Of a stretch of DNA of 64,000 nucleotides, positions 36,934 to 44,731 are shown piece after piece; the stretch's first letter is position 1, and the number at the start of each line of letters is the position of its first letter. The position numbers and the translations under genes were made by a program. Origin of the DNA: JBJXGV01 sp046160485 (lineage in GTDB: Bacteria; Orphanbacterota; Orphanbacteria; JBJXGV01). The stretch covers positions 372,001 through 436,000 of the forward strand of contig JBJXGV010000028.1 in NCBI GenBank assembly GCA_046160485.1, in the 5' to 3' direction. Under the pieces are notes generated by a model that saw only the letters and a program-made list of their open reading frames with translations, was not told where the DNA came from and searched no databases.

Positions 36934-37311
36934 GCCGACCTTCAGCGCCAACAACGATCGGACTTTCTCGATCACGAGCGAAGGGCGGAACGGCTTCGTG
37001 ATGTACTCGTCGGCTCCCGCCTGCACGGCGCACTCACGATCCTTCGCCTGACCCTTAGCGGTGAGCAGAATCACGTAGATGTCGCGAAGGTCTGCGTCGC
37101 TCTTGATGATGCGGCACAGCTCGAAGCCGTCCATCTTCGGCATCATCACGTCGAGAAAGAGAACCTCCGGCTTCGATTGCCGAATCGTGACGAGAGCGTC
37201 GTTGCCGTCTTCCGCGCTCGTGACGTCGTAGCCCTCTTTCTTAAGGACGTAGACGAGCGAGCGAAGGATAAACGGTTCATCGTCGACAACCATCACGCGC
37301 CGAGCCTGCAT
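36931..37311 (-). CDS. Single-domain response regulator (CheY-like receiver)
   Basis: 126 residues, receiver domain only. Acid pocket D10-D11, phospho-acceptor D54 (LFLDVMMPKMDG), T84 (LLTAKG) and K106 (ITKPF). No output domain. It is the last of three adjacent genes (STAS protein, RsbW-type kinase, receiver), so it probably works in that signalling unit. AGGAG precedes the ATG; gap to the kinase gene is 9 bases. No sensor histidine kinase is nearby. Confidence 0.93.
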   Translation of the reverse strand: MQARRVMVVDDEPFILRSLVYVLKKEGYDVTSAEDGNDALVTIRQSKPEVLFLDVMMPKMDGFELCRIIKSDADLRDIYVILLTAKGQAKDRECAVQAGADEYITKPFRPSLVIEKVRSLLALKVG

Positions 37312-37320
37312 GGCAATCTC

Positions 37321-37773
37321 CTACGCGCTTTCCGAGCGCTCTGCCGTTCGCTGCACTCTCCCCGCAAGACGGCGCCGCACGACAAAGCGATTTCCTTCGC
37401 CGCCGGGGACTTCGATCCTGAACTCATCGGTGAGCTTCTTGACGAGATGAATCCCGTAGCCACCCTCGTTCGGCTTGGTGAGGTCGGGCCGCGTGTAGGT
37501 CGCCGGATCCATCGAGCGGCCATAGTCGCGAATAGAGAGTTCGAGCCACTCGTCCGATAGCGAAAGTGCGATGTCGATCGGGCCGCACAGCTTCTCGCCG
37601 TACGCGTGTCGCACGGAGTTCGTCACGAGTTCGCCGAACACGAGCGAAATATCCGGTATGAGATCCGAATCTTCCGTGGAAAGCGCATCGAGGCATTCGC
37701 GGAGCCACGTGCGAGCCATGGTCGCCTCGGCGAGGTTATTCGCGATCCGCTTTTCGAACCTCATGGGCTTCAC
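37321..37773 (-). CDS. RsbW/SpoIIAB-type ATP-binding anti-sigma/serine kinase
   Basis: 150 residues of the GHKL fold. N-box ELVTNSVRHAY, G1 box with DYGRSMDP, G2 box EGGYGIHLVKKL. It lacks a histidine-kinase dimerisation helix, as in anti-sigma factors that phosphorylate STAS partners on serine. The STAS gene lies 12 bases upstream. No sigma factor or PP2C phosphatase gene is adjacent, so its output target is elsewhere or is the receiver gene product downstream. Confidence 0.9.
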   Translation of the reverse strand: MKPMRFEKRIANNLAEATMARTWLRECLDALSTEDSDLIPDISLVFGELVTNSVRHAYGEKLCGPIDIALSLSDEWLELSIRDYGRSMDPATYTRPDLTKPNEGGYGIHLVKKLTDEFRIEVPGGEGNRFVVRRRLAGRVQRTAERSESA

Positions 37774-37785
37774 CCGGAAGCGCGC

Positions 37786-38133
37786 TTAACGTTTCGCAGC
37801 GAGGAGGCTCTCGATCGCATGAGTCTCCGACGGAAAAATGTCGAAGATCCTATCGAGGCGCGTGAGCTCGAGGACCTTTCTCACCTCGGGCTTAAGTCCG
37901 GCGAGCTTCACGTCGCCACCTTTCGCGCGTGCGCTCTTCAGAGCTTTCACGAGCGCGCCGAGCCCGCTCGAATCGACGTAGTCGAGACCCGAAAGCGAAA
38001 AAATTGCTTTCGTCGCACCGTCGTTGAATTCCCGGTCGAACGCGTCGAGAAGCTCGCGTGAATTCCCCGCGTCGAGTTCCCCAGAAATGCGGCAGATCGA
38101 AACGCTGTCGCGCCTCTCGATGTCCAGCTTCAT
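37786..38133 (-). CDS. STAS-domain anti-sigma factor antagonist
   Basis: 115 residues from ATG 38133 with AGGAGGAG upstream. SpoIIAA/RsbV signature SLSGLDYVDSSGLGALVKAL, where Ser56 is in the position of the phosphorylated serine. When unphosphorylated it should bind the RsbW-type kinase encoded next and free that kinase's partner. First gene of the three-gene unit. Confidence 0.92.
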   Translation of the reverse strand: MKLDIERRDSVSICRISGELDAGNSRELLDAFDREFNDGATKAIFSLSGLDYVDSSGLGALVKALKSARAKGGDVKLAGLKPEVRKVLELTRLDRIFDIFPSETHAIESLLAAKR

Positions 38134-38224
38134 AAACTCCTCCTCGCTTGCGGTTTCGCGACCGGAAACACCCATTCAACTGTGTTTCTATCGGCAGCGC
38201 GGCGCGGAGTCTTAAGTCCGGTTC

Positions 38225-38989
38225 CTACGGGCGAATCGCGAGGATGGCGAGGTTCCGGCCGGCGGTGCCGCCGCTGCCACGATGCGAGTGGAGCAGATCT
38301 CGGCGGCAGACCGTGCAGAGGTCGACCGTGTGCAGATGCGCTTCGCGCAGGCCGGCGCGCGCAAACGCAAGGCGGTGCGCGGCATGCAGATCGACGTGCC
38401 GCGCGTCGGGGAGTATCTCCGCGCCGAAGGCGTCGCGGAATGCGGCCGCGACCTCCGGGCCGACCTCGAAACACTCGGGGCCGATCGATGGGCCGATCCA
38501 GATGTGAAGCTCGTCGGGGCGTGTGCCGAATCGCGCACCGAGCGCGGCGACAAGCTGCGCGCCGACGCCGGCGATCGTGCCGCGCCACCCCGCGTGAGCC
38601 AGACCGATCGCGCGCCGCACGGGGTCGACCGCGAAGAGAGGAACGCAGTCCGCCACGCGAATCTCGAGCGCAAGACCGGGCACGTCGGTCGCGAGCCCAT
38701 CGGCGTCGCCTGCACACCACTCCTCGCCGGGTGCTCGCGCCGGCGACGCGTCGCCGTGCGCGATCGCGATCACATCTGCACCGTGCACTTGGCGCAGCGA
38801 AACAAAACGGGCGGATCCATCGCAGAGCGCGCGGCGCAGAGGCTGCCCGCTCCGCTCCGGGTCGCCGCCCCACACGACGCTGAGCCCATGCACAATCCAC
38901 GAAAACTCGTCGAGCCCATCGAACGTGATGTACGGAACTTCACCCGCGTGCGCGAGCGACCACGATGCGCGACTCTGGGCCGGCGTCAC
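38225..38989 (-). CDS. pgeF: Purine nucleoside phosphorylase-type laccase-domain protein (PgeF/YfiH)
   Basis: 254 residues. Family motifs FVSLRQVHGADVIAI, VADCVPLFAVDP, GLAHAGWRGTIAGV (metal His), GPSIGPECFEVGPEV and the C-terminal CTVCRRDLLHSHRG. YfiH-type proteins bind a metal ion and have been linked to purine nucleoside cleavage and to peptidoglycan editing. Its ATG overlaps the relA stop by four bases. Confidence 0.92.
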   Translation of the reverse strand: MTPAQSRASWSLAHAGEVPYITFDGLDEFSWIVHGLSVVWGGDPERSGQPLRRALCDGSARFVSLRQVHGADVIAIAHGDASPARAPGEEWCAGDADGLATDVPGLALEIRVADCVPLFAVDPVRRAIGLAHAGWRGTIAGVGAQLVAALGARFGTRPDELHIWIGPSIGPECFEVGPEVAAAFRDAFGAEILPDARHVDLHAAHRLAFARAGLREAHLHTVDLCTVCRRDLLHSHRGSGGTAGRNLAILAIRP

Positions 38990-41139
38990 GTCGACGCGGC
39001 TTCCTTGCGCCCGACAAGCCGTACGCCGCGAATCCGCTCGATCGCTTTAATCACTTTTTGCAGGTGACTGAGGTTCTTCACGTCGATGATGAAGCTGCCG
39101 CGCGCTTCTCCGGCATCCGACGTGATCTCGAGCGTCTTGATGTTCGTCTCCATTTTCGTCAGCACGCTCGCGACGTCGGCGAGCAGACCCGGCCGGTCGT
39201 CGCCCAAGAGGCGCACGTGTACGGGAAACGATTGGGTCGGCTCGACGTCCCACTCGACGGCGACACGGCGCTCAGGTTCGACATCGGTTCGCAGCGTGTT
39301 CGGGCAGTCGGCGCGATGAACCGACACGCCGCTGCCGCGCGTGATGAGCCCGGAGATGCGATCTCCCGGAACCGGCTGGCAACATCTCGCGAATCGGATC
39401 ATCAGATTGTCGACGCCCTGAATCTTCACGCCGCGCACCGAGCGCCGCGCGAGTTTCATGAAGCGGTCGAGCGAGAGGATCTTATCGGGCGGCTTCTCCT
39501 CCCCCGCGTCATCCTCCTTCAGCTTGTTGATGACATGACGGATCGAGGCGTCGCCGCGCCCAACCGCGGCGAAGAGATGATCGAGGTCGGGGTGCCCCGT
39601 CGCCTGCGCCAGATCCGTGAGCCGCTTCTCGTCCTTCTCCTTGATGCGTTCGCGCTTGAGCTCGCGGTCGAGCATGTCGCGTCCGAGAACGACGCTCTGG
39701 TCGAAGGCCTTCGCCTTCACGTAGTGGCGAATCTTCGTGCGCGCCCCAGCGGTCTTGACGATCTTGAGCCAATCGCGGTGGGGCTCGCTCGACGGGTTCG
39801 TGAGGATCTCGACCGTGTCGCCGCTCTTGAGTTCGTGGCGAAGCTGCACGATTTTCCCGTTCACCTTCGCACCGACGCAGTGATTGCCGACCTGCGTGTG
39901 AACCAGAAACGCGAAGTCGAGCGGCGTCGATCCGCTCGGAAGCTTCTTCAGATCCCCCTTCGGCGTGAAGACGAAAACTTCGTGCTGGAAAAGATCGCCC
40001 TTCAGCGACTGCATGAAATCGCGCGGATCGGTCAGGTCTTCCTGCCACTCGAGAATCTGCCGCAGCCAGCGCATCTGTTCTTCGAGTTCCTTGTCGGTCA
40101 CGTTTCCTTCTTTGTACTTCCAGTGCGCCGCGATGCCGTGTTCGGCTGTGCGGTTCATGTCGCGCGTTCGAATCTGGAATTCGACCATGTCGCCATTCGG
40201 CCCGATCACAGTCGTGTGGAGCGACTGGTACATGTTCGACTTCGGCGTCGCGATGTAGTCCTTGATCCGATCGTGCACGGGCGTGAATAGCGTGTGGATA
40301 AGACCGAGGATGTGGTAGCAGTCTTTCTCGGAATCCGTGACGACGCGGATACCGAACAGATCGTGGATCTCCTCGAATTCCTTCTGGCGCTTCTTCATCT
40401 TTCGGTAGATCGACGCGAAGCTTTTCGGCCGCCCGACGAGTTCCGCGCGGATGCCGTTTTCTTCGAGCTTCGCCGAGAGCGGCCCCGTCACTTCCTCGAT
40501 GTATTTCTCGCGCTCGGTGCGCTTCAGCGATACCTTCTCGACGAGCGAACGGTATGCTGGCGGATCGAGGTACTTCAGCGAGAGGTCCTCGAGTTCCCAG
40601 CGGATGCGCGCGATTCCGAGGCGGTGCGCGATCGGCGCGTAGATCTCCTGCGTCTCTTGCGCGATGCGCTGCTGTTTCTCCGGCGAGAGGTATTGAAGCG
40701 TTCGCATGTTGTGAAGGCGGTCGGCGAGTTTGATCAGAATGACGCGAATGTCCTGCGCCATCGAGATGAGCATCTTGCGCCAGTTCTCCGCCTGCTGCTT
40801 CTCGGGGCTCTCGAACTTCAGCTCCGAGATCTTCGTGACGGCGTTGACGAGATACGCTATCTCGGAGCCGAAGCGGCGCTCGATTTCGGCGTTCGTGACG
40901 CCGCAGTCTTCGGAGACGTCGTGGAGCAGTCCGGCCGCGATCGTCACGGAGTCGAGATTTAGGTCGGAGAGAGTCTTGGCGACTTCGACGCAGTGCGACA
41001 TGAAGGGCTCGCCCGAACGGCGCGTCTGATCGCCGTGGCGCTCGAACGAATACTCGAATGCGCGGTCGATCAGCGCCCCGTCGCGTCCGGGGCGCTTGAG
41101 GGATTCGAGATCGGCGCGGAGCGCTATCGCCTCGTCCAC
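38986..41139 (-). CDS. RelA/SpoT-family (p)ppGpp synthetase/hydrolase
   Basis: 717 residues, GTG start overlapping the recJ stop (TAGTG). HD hydrolase domain (EPFMSHCVEVAKTLSDL, AAGLLHDVSEDC) with intact H and D ligands; synthetase domain (KRQKEFEEIHDLFGIRVV, HTTVIGPNGDMVEFQIRT); TGS domain (FVFTPKGDLKKLPSGSTPLDFA); a conserved-Cys region (RFARCCQPVPGDRISG); and a C-terminal ACT domain (LLGDDRPGLLADVASVLTKM). Because HD is intact, it is likely a bifunctional Rel/SpoT. Controls the stringent response. Confidence 0.95.
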   Translation of the reverse strand: MDEAIALRADLESLKRPGRDGALIDRAFEYSFERHGDQTRRSGEPFMSHCVEVAKTLSDLNLDSVTIAAGLLHDVSEDCGVTNAEIERRFGSEIAYLVNAVTKISELKFESPEKQQAENWRKMLISMAQDIRVILIKLADRLHNMRTLQYLSPEKQQRIAQETQEIYAPIAHRLGIARIRWELEDLSLKYLDPPAYRSLVEKVSLKRTEREKYIEEVTGPLSAKLEENGIRAELVGRPKSFASIYRKMKKRQKEFEEIHDLFGIRVVTDSEKDCYHILGLIHTLFTPVHDRIKDYIATPKSNMYQSLHTTVIGPNGDMVEFQIRTRDMNRTAEHGIAAHWKYKEGNVTDKELEEQMRWLRQILEWQEDLTDPRDFMQSLKGDLFQHEVFVFTPKGDLKKLPSGSTPLDFAFLVHTQVGNHCVGAKVNGKIVQLRHELKSGDTVEILTNPSSEPHRDWLKIVKTAGARTKIRHYVKAKAFDQSVVLGRDMLDRELKRERIKEKDEKRLTDLAQATGHPDLDHLFAAVGRGDASIRHVINKLKEDDAGEEKPPDKILSLDRFMKLARRSVRGVKIQGVDNLMIRFARCCQPVPGDRISGLITRGSGVSVHRADCPNTLRTDVEPERRVAVEWDVEPTQSFPVHVRLLGDDRPGLLADVASVLTKMETNIKTLEITSDAGEARGSFIIDVKNLSHLQKVIKAIERIRGVRLVGRKEAAST

Positions 41140-42887
41140 TAGAACGACTCGAGCGCGGGCGCGATTCCTGTCGGGTCGCCAACACCCGCGGGTTGGATGT
41201 CTTTAAGGCGGAGTTGCACGGTGCGATCGCCGAGGTATTGATTCTCGCCGAGAGTAAACGCGAGGTCGAACGGGATGCCGTCGAAGATGCCGGTCTCTTT
41301 GAGATTCGCCTTGTCGAAGGCGATCACCTCGACGCGGCGGTCGCCATCGCCGACCGCGAATTTCACGTGGCCGCGCCCGACCACGGAGACGCGCCCCGAC
41401 GGGACGAGCGCCTTCGCGACGAACACCGGCTCCGCGTTCTCGGGGCCGAACGGCGAGAGGAGGCGGATTTCGTCGAACAACTCGAGCCCGATGTGGTCGA
41501 TCGGCAGCTCGCCGTCGATTTTTAGCGATGGCGTCATGTCTTTCCCCGCGAGCCGCTCCCCTGCGAACGCACTGAGGCGCTCGCGGAACGCGCCGATGTT
41601 CTCCGTGCGAATCGTAAAGCCCGCCGCCTGCTCGTGCCCGCCGAACGTCACGAGCAAGTCGGAGCAGTGGGAGAGCGCTTCGTAGAGCGAGAACCCGGCA
41701 ACGCCGCGCGCGGAGCCGCGCCCGAGATCGCCGTCGAGCGCGACGAGGACCGCGGGAAGTCCGAAGCGTTCCTTCACGCGCGACGCCGCGATTCCGATGA
41801 CGCCGGGGTGCCACGTCGGCGACGCGAGCACGATCGCGCGCGCGGTACCGAGCGATTCCGCGTCGCCGATCATCGCGAGCGCTTCGGCGAGAATTGCGTA
41901 GTCCATTTCGCGACGGCGTTCGTTCTCGCGCTCCAGATCCGCGGCGCGCGCGCGCGCAACCTCGGGCACATCGGTGGTCAAGAGTTCGACGGCCATGCGC
42001 GCGTCGCCGATACGTCCGGCGGCGTTGATGCGCGGCGCAAGGCCATACGCGACCTGCCAAACGCCGAGCTCGCGCCGGTCGAAACCCGCGCTGCGGATCA
42101 GCTCGCGAAAACCGACCTTCTTCGAGTTCGAGAGAACATTGAGGCCGCGCTTGACGAGAATACGATTCTCTCCAATGAGAGGCGCGACGTCTGCTATCGA
42201 TCCGACGGCGACGAGATCGAGATCCTCGAGCACGCGCTCCTCGGGGACGTTGCGCGCGCGCGCCACCGCCAGCGCGAGCTTCAGCGCAAGGGCGACCCCC
42301 GTGAGGTGCTTAAACGGGTACGCGCAATCGCGCCGGTGCGGATTCACGACGGCCACCGCATCCGGAAGAAACTCCCCCGTCGTGTGGTGGTCGACCACGA
42401 TCACGTCGATTCCGAGCGTGCGCGCGTGAGTGACTTCGGCGATGGAGTTGATGCCGCAGTCGACCGTGATGAGGAGCTGAATCCCCTCCTTCGCGTACTC
42501 GTCGATCGAGGCGACGGAGAGCCCGTAGCCTTCGCGCATGCGGTCCGGGATCCGGTAGTGAACTCGAGCGCCTTGGCCCGAGAAGAAACGATAGAGCAGC
42601 GCCGCGCCCGTGACGCCATCGACGTCGTAGTCGCCGTAGATGCCGATGACCTCGCCGGCATCGAGTGCGCGCTCGATGCGTGCGACCGCGTCGGCCATGC
42701 CCGACATCAGGAAGGGATCGTGCAGATCGGAGAGCCGTGCCGCGAGAAACCGTTGTCCGTCCGCAACCGAGCGGATGCCGCGATTCCACATGACGCGCGC
42801 AAGTATCGGCGACACCTTAAGCCCGTTCATCACGCTTAAGATTTCGTCGCTCGGCGAGTCTGGGAAAAACGTCCAGCGGTAAGGCAC
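41139..42887 (-). CDS. recJ: Single-stranded-DNA-specific exonuclease RecJ
   Basis: 582 residues from GTG 42887, with GGAGG five bases upstream; the longer in-frame extension runs into the RNase P RNA gene and is rejected. DHH phosphoesterase motifs GIYGDYDVDGVTGAALL, TVDCGINS, VDHHTTGE; DHHA1 motif FGGHEQAAGFTI; then an OB domain (VSVVGRGHVKFAVGD). Degrades ssDNA 5' to 3' in repair. Cotranscribed with relA/spoT. Confidence 0.96.
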   Translation of the reverse strand: MPYRWTFFPDSPSDEILSVMNGLKVSPILARVMWNRGIRSVADGQRFLAARLSDLHDPFLMSGMADAVARIERALDAGEVIGIYGDYDVDGVTGAALLYRFFSGQGARVHYRIPDRMREGYGLSVASIDEYAKEGIQLLITVDCGINSIAEVTHARTLGIDVIVVDHHTTGEFLPDAVAVVNPHRRDCAYPFKHLTGVALALKLALAVARARNVPEERVLEDLDLVAVGSIADVAPLIGENRILVKRGLNVLSNSKKVGFRELIRSAGFDRRELGVWQVAYGLAPRINAAGRIGDARMAVELLTTDVPEVARARAADLERENERRREMDYAILAEALAMIGDAESLGTARAIVLASPTWHPGVIGIAASRVKERFGLPAVLVALDGDLGRGSARGVAGFSLYEALSHCSDLLVTFGGHEQAAGFTIRTENIGAFRERLSAFAGERLAGKDMTPSLKIDGELPIDHIGLELFDEIRLLSPFGPENAEPVFVAKALVPSGRVSVVGRGHVKFAVGDGDRRVEVIAFDKANLKETGIFDGIPFDLAFTLGENQYLGDRTVQLRLKDIQPAGVGDPTGIAPALESF

Positions 42888-42913
42888 GACTTTCCTCCGT
42901 AACGGCGTCGAAC

Positions 42914-43284
42914 GGAAGTGACCTAGTAAGCCGAGTTCTGTCCCTGGGCGAACCCAGGTGGCGATCATCTATCTAGGCCCGCGGTTGCCCGCGGGCTCGA
43001 GCGGCCAACCCGGGAATCAAACGAGGCGGGCCACCTCTCTTCCCCTATTCGGCCTTGCTCCGGGTGGGGGTTTGCCGAGCTGCCTCCGTCGCCGGAGGCA
43101 CTGGTGAGCTCTTACCTCACCGTTTCACCCTTACCGGCAACTTCGCCGGCGGTTTGCTTTCTGTGGCACTTTCCTTCGGGATCACTCCCGCTGGGAGTTA
43201 CCCAGCACCCTGCCCTGTGGAGCTCGGACTTTCCTCGGCCGGCGCCTCTTGCGAGGTCCGGACGCGATCGCCTTGGTCACTTCC
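42914..43284 (-). ncRNA. rnpB: RNase P RNA (bacterial type A)
   Basis: About 371 nt. On the minus strand, 5' GGAAGTGACC (43284-43275) pairs with 3' GGTCACTTCC (42923-42914) as helix P1. The conserved core is plain: GAGGAAAGTCCGAGCTCCA then CAGGGC near the 5' end, GGGTGAAACGGTGAGGTAAG in the middle, and the 3' blocks AGATAGATGATCGCC and ACAGAACTCGGCTTA. It is the catalytic RNA that trims tRNA 5' ends. Its first 8 bases overlap the end of the RNase HI gene. No own promoter is obvious. Confidence 0.97.
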
Positions 43285-43723
43285 GCTTTGCGCCGCGTTC
43301 ACCCTCCGATCGCGCTTGCGCACCCGCCTTCGCCAGTGCGTCGGCGCGCGCATTCATCCCTCTGCGAACGGCGGTGAGGCTCCACTCGTCGAACTTCGAG
43401 AGCCGCAGCCGCGCCTCTTCGCAGAATCCGGTCAGATGCGGCTGCCTCACCTTGTATTCGCCGCGCACCTGCTTGACGACGAGCTCTGAATCCATACGAA
43501 TCGCGAGGCGGCGCACGCCGTGCGCCTTCGCGACCTCGAGCGCCCGCAAGAGCGCCGCGTACTCGGCGACGTTGTTCGTAGCCGGGCCGATCGCCTCGGA
43601 GACGCCGTCGATTTCGACGCCGGCCTCGTCGCGGAGCGACACGCCGATTCCCGCGGGTCCCGGATTCCCGGAGGACGCGCCATCGCACTCGACCACGAAC
43701 ATCGCGCCCGCCGAGCTGGTCAC
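43277..43723 (-). CDS. Ribonuclease HI family protein
   Basis: 148 residues from GTG 43723 (overlapping the previous stop as GTGA) or 141 from ATG 43702 (MFVVECDGASSGNPGP). Catalytic acids: D in CDGASSGNPG, E in NNVAEYAALLRAL, D in IRMDSELVVKQV and D near NARADALA. Cleaves RNA in RNA-DNA hybrids. The stand-alone short form resembles RnhA-like proteins paired with the zinc-ribbon protein upstream. Its last three codons lie within the 5' end of rnpB. Confidence 0.93.
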   Translation of the reverse strand: MTSSAGAMFVVECDGASSGNPGPAGIGVSLRDEAGVEIDGVSEAIGPATNNVAEYAALLRALEVAKAHGVRRLAIRMDSELVVKQVRGEYKVRQPHLTGFCEEARLRLSKFDEWSLTAVRRGMNARADALAKAGAQARSEGERGAKRK

Positions 43724-44466
43724 GCCATGCCCCGCACGTTCTCCATATTCGGATCGAACACGAGAATTCGACCGCATGCCTCGCACAAGACGAGCTTCTC
43801 TTGACGCATCAATTCGTTCTTCTTTTGCGGCGGGACGCGCGCCTGGCAGCCGCTGCACGAGTCGCGCTCCATCAGGACAACCGCCACACCGTCGGGTTTG
43901 CCCGTTCGAATTCGATCGTACACGCCGACGAGGCCAGGCGGAGCCGCACTGACGATCTCGACGCGCCGCGCCTCCGCTTCGCGCAGCTTGACGTCGATCT
44001 CCGCTCCTTCGCGCGACGCGCGTTCGCGAAATCCATCGAGCTCCTTGCGCTTCGCCTTGGCCTCCTCGAGGAGTGCACCCTGGCTCGCCTCGAGGGCCTC
44101 GATCTCTTCGATCTGCGCTAGGACCTTCTCTTCGATCAGATCTTTTTGATGGTCCTTGTCGGCGATCCCCTTGCCGAGCGCGTTGTACTCCTCGTTCTTC
44201 TTCACCTGAAACTGCTGCGTCTTCATTTTCTGCATCGCTTCGACGCACGCGTCGATCTCGAGTTCGAGCTGCTTCTTGTTGCGCAGGAGTGTCTCGTGCT
44301 TCTTCTTCTCGACTTGGACGCGCTCTTCGAACTGCGCGAAGAGTCTTTCCTGCGCGGCGATCGACTCGGGTACGCGCTTTTTTTCTTTCCGCAGGGCGAG
44401 GATTTCTTGATCGATAACCTGTACGGCGAGGAGTTTCGCGAGATCGTTTTTGTCGCTATGGCTCAA
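43720..44466 (-). CDS. Coiled-coil protein with C4-type zinc ribbon
   Basis: About 248 residues from a TTG at 44466 with AAGGAG upstream (TTG 44469 also possible; an ATG at 44517 directly abuts the tRNA and has no ribosome binding site). A long coiled coil (about residues 10-175, rich in K, E, Q) is followed by a zinc ribbon: CSGC in RDSCSGCQARVPP and CEACGRILVFDP. This conserved family commonly neighbours an RNase HI-like gene, as here. Function unknown; a nucleic-acid role is inferred from the ribbon and the neighbour. Confidence 0.85.
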   Translation of the reverse strand: MSHSDKNDLAKLLAVQVIDQEILALRKEKKRVPESIAAQERLFAQFEERVQVEKKKHETLLRNKKQLELEIDACVEAMQKMKTQQFQVKKNEEYNALGKGIADKDHQKDLIEEKVLAQIEEIEALEASQGALLEEAKAKRKELDGFRERASREGAEIDVKLREAEARRVEIVSAAPPGLVGVYDRIRTGKPDGVAVVLMERDSCSGCQARVPPQKKNELMRQEKLVLCEACGRILVFDPNMENVRGMA

Positions 44467-44519
44467 CAAGCGCTCCTTCTGAAGGAAAGGCCGGGACGTC
44501 CACGCCGCTCGCGACATGG

Positions 44520-44593
44520 TGGGCGATAGTGGATTTGAACCACTGACCTCCCGCGTGTGAGGCGGGCGCTCTAAACCGCTGAGCTAATCGCCC
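44520..44593 (-). tRNA. tRNA-Val (anticodon CAC)
   Basis: 74 nt cloverleaf: acceptor GGGCGAT/ATCGCCC, D stem GCTC/GAGC, anticodon stem CCCGC/GCGGG around loop CTCACAC, T arm AGTGG-TTCAAAT-CCACT, discriminator A. CCA is not encoded. Reads GTG. Confidence 0.96.
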
Positions 44594-44610
44594 GTTCCAG
44601 TCCCTGAGAT

Positions 44611-44684
44611 TGGGCCCACTAGGACTTGAACCTAGGACCAACTGATTATGAGTCAGCTGCTCTAACCGACTGAGCTATGGGCCC
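44611..44684 (-). tRNA. tRNA with CAT anticodon (Ile2 or elongator Met)
   Basis: 74 nt: acceptor GGGCCCA/TGGGCCC, D arm GCTCAGTCGGTTAGAGC, anticodon loop CTCATAA, T arm CTAGG-TTCAAGT-CCTAG, discriminator A. The G1-C72 pair excludes initiator tRNA. Whether it is lysidine-modified tRNA-Ile2 or elongator Met cannot be settled by eye. A -10 box TATAAT ends 8 bases before its 5' end. Confidence 0.93.
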
Positions 44685-44692
44685 GCTTCGCG

Positions 44693-44698
44693 ATTATA
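44693..44698 (-). promoter_or_regulatory. -10 box of the tRNA(CAT)-tRNA-Val transcript
   Basis: Perfect TATAAT on the minus strand, eight bases before the mature 5' end of the tRNA. The best -35 at 17-base spacing is TTTGCT (poor). Transcription should begin at or within two bases of the tRNA. Confidence 0.6.
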
Positions 44699-44731
44699 TT
44701 CGCTCCGTCGCCCAAGCAAAGCAGTTTCTCT

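Noticed and set aside
42888..42968. N-terminal extension of recJ into the region upstream
   Set aside because: It would translate the 3' end of RNase P RNA; the GTG at 42887 has a perfect ribosome binding site.
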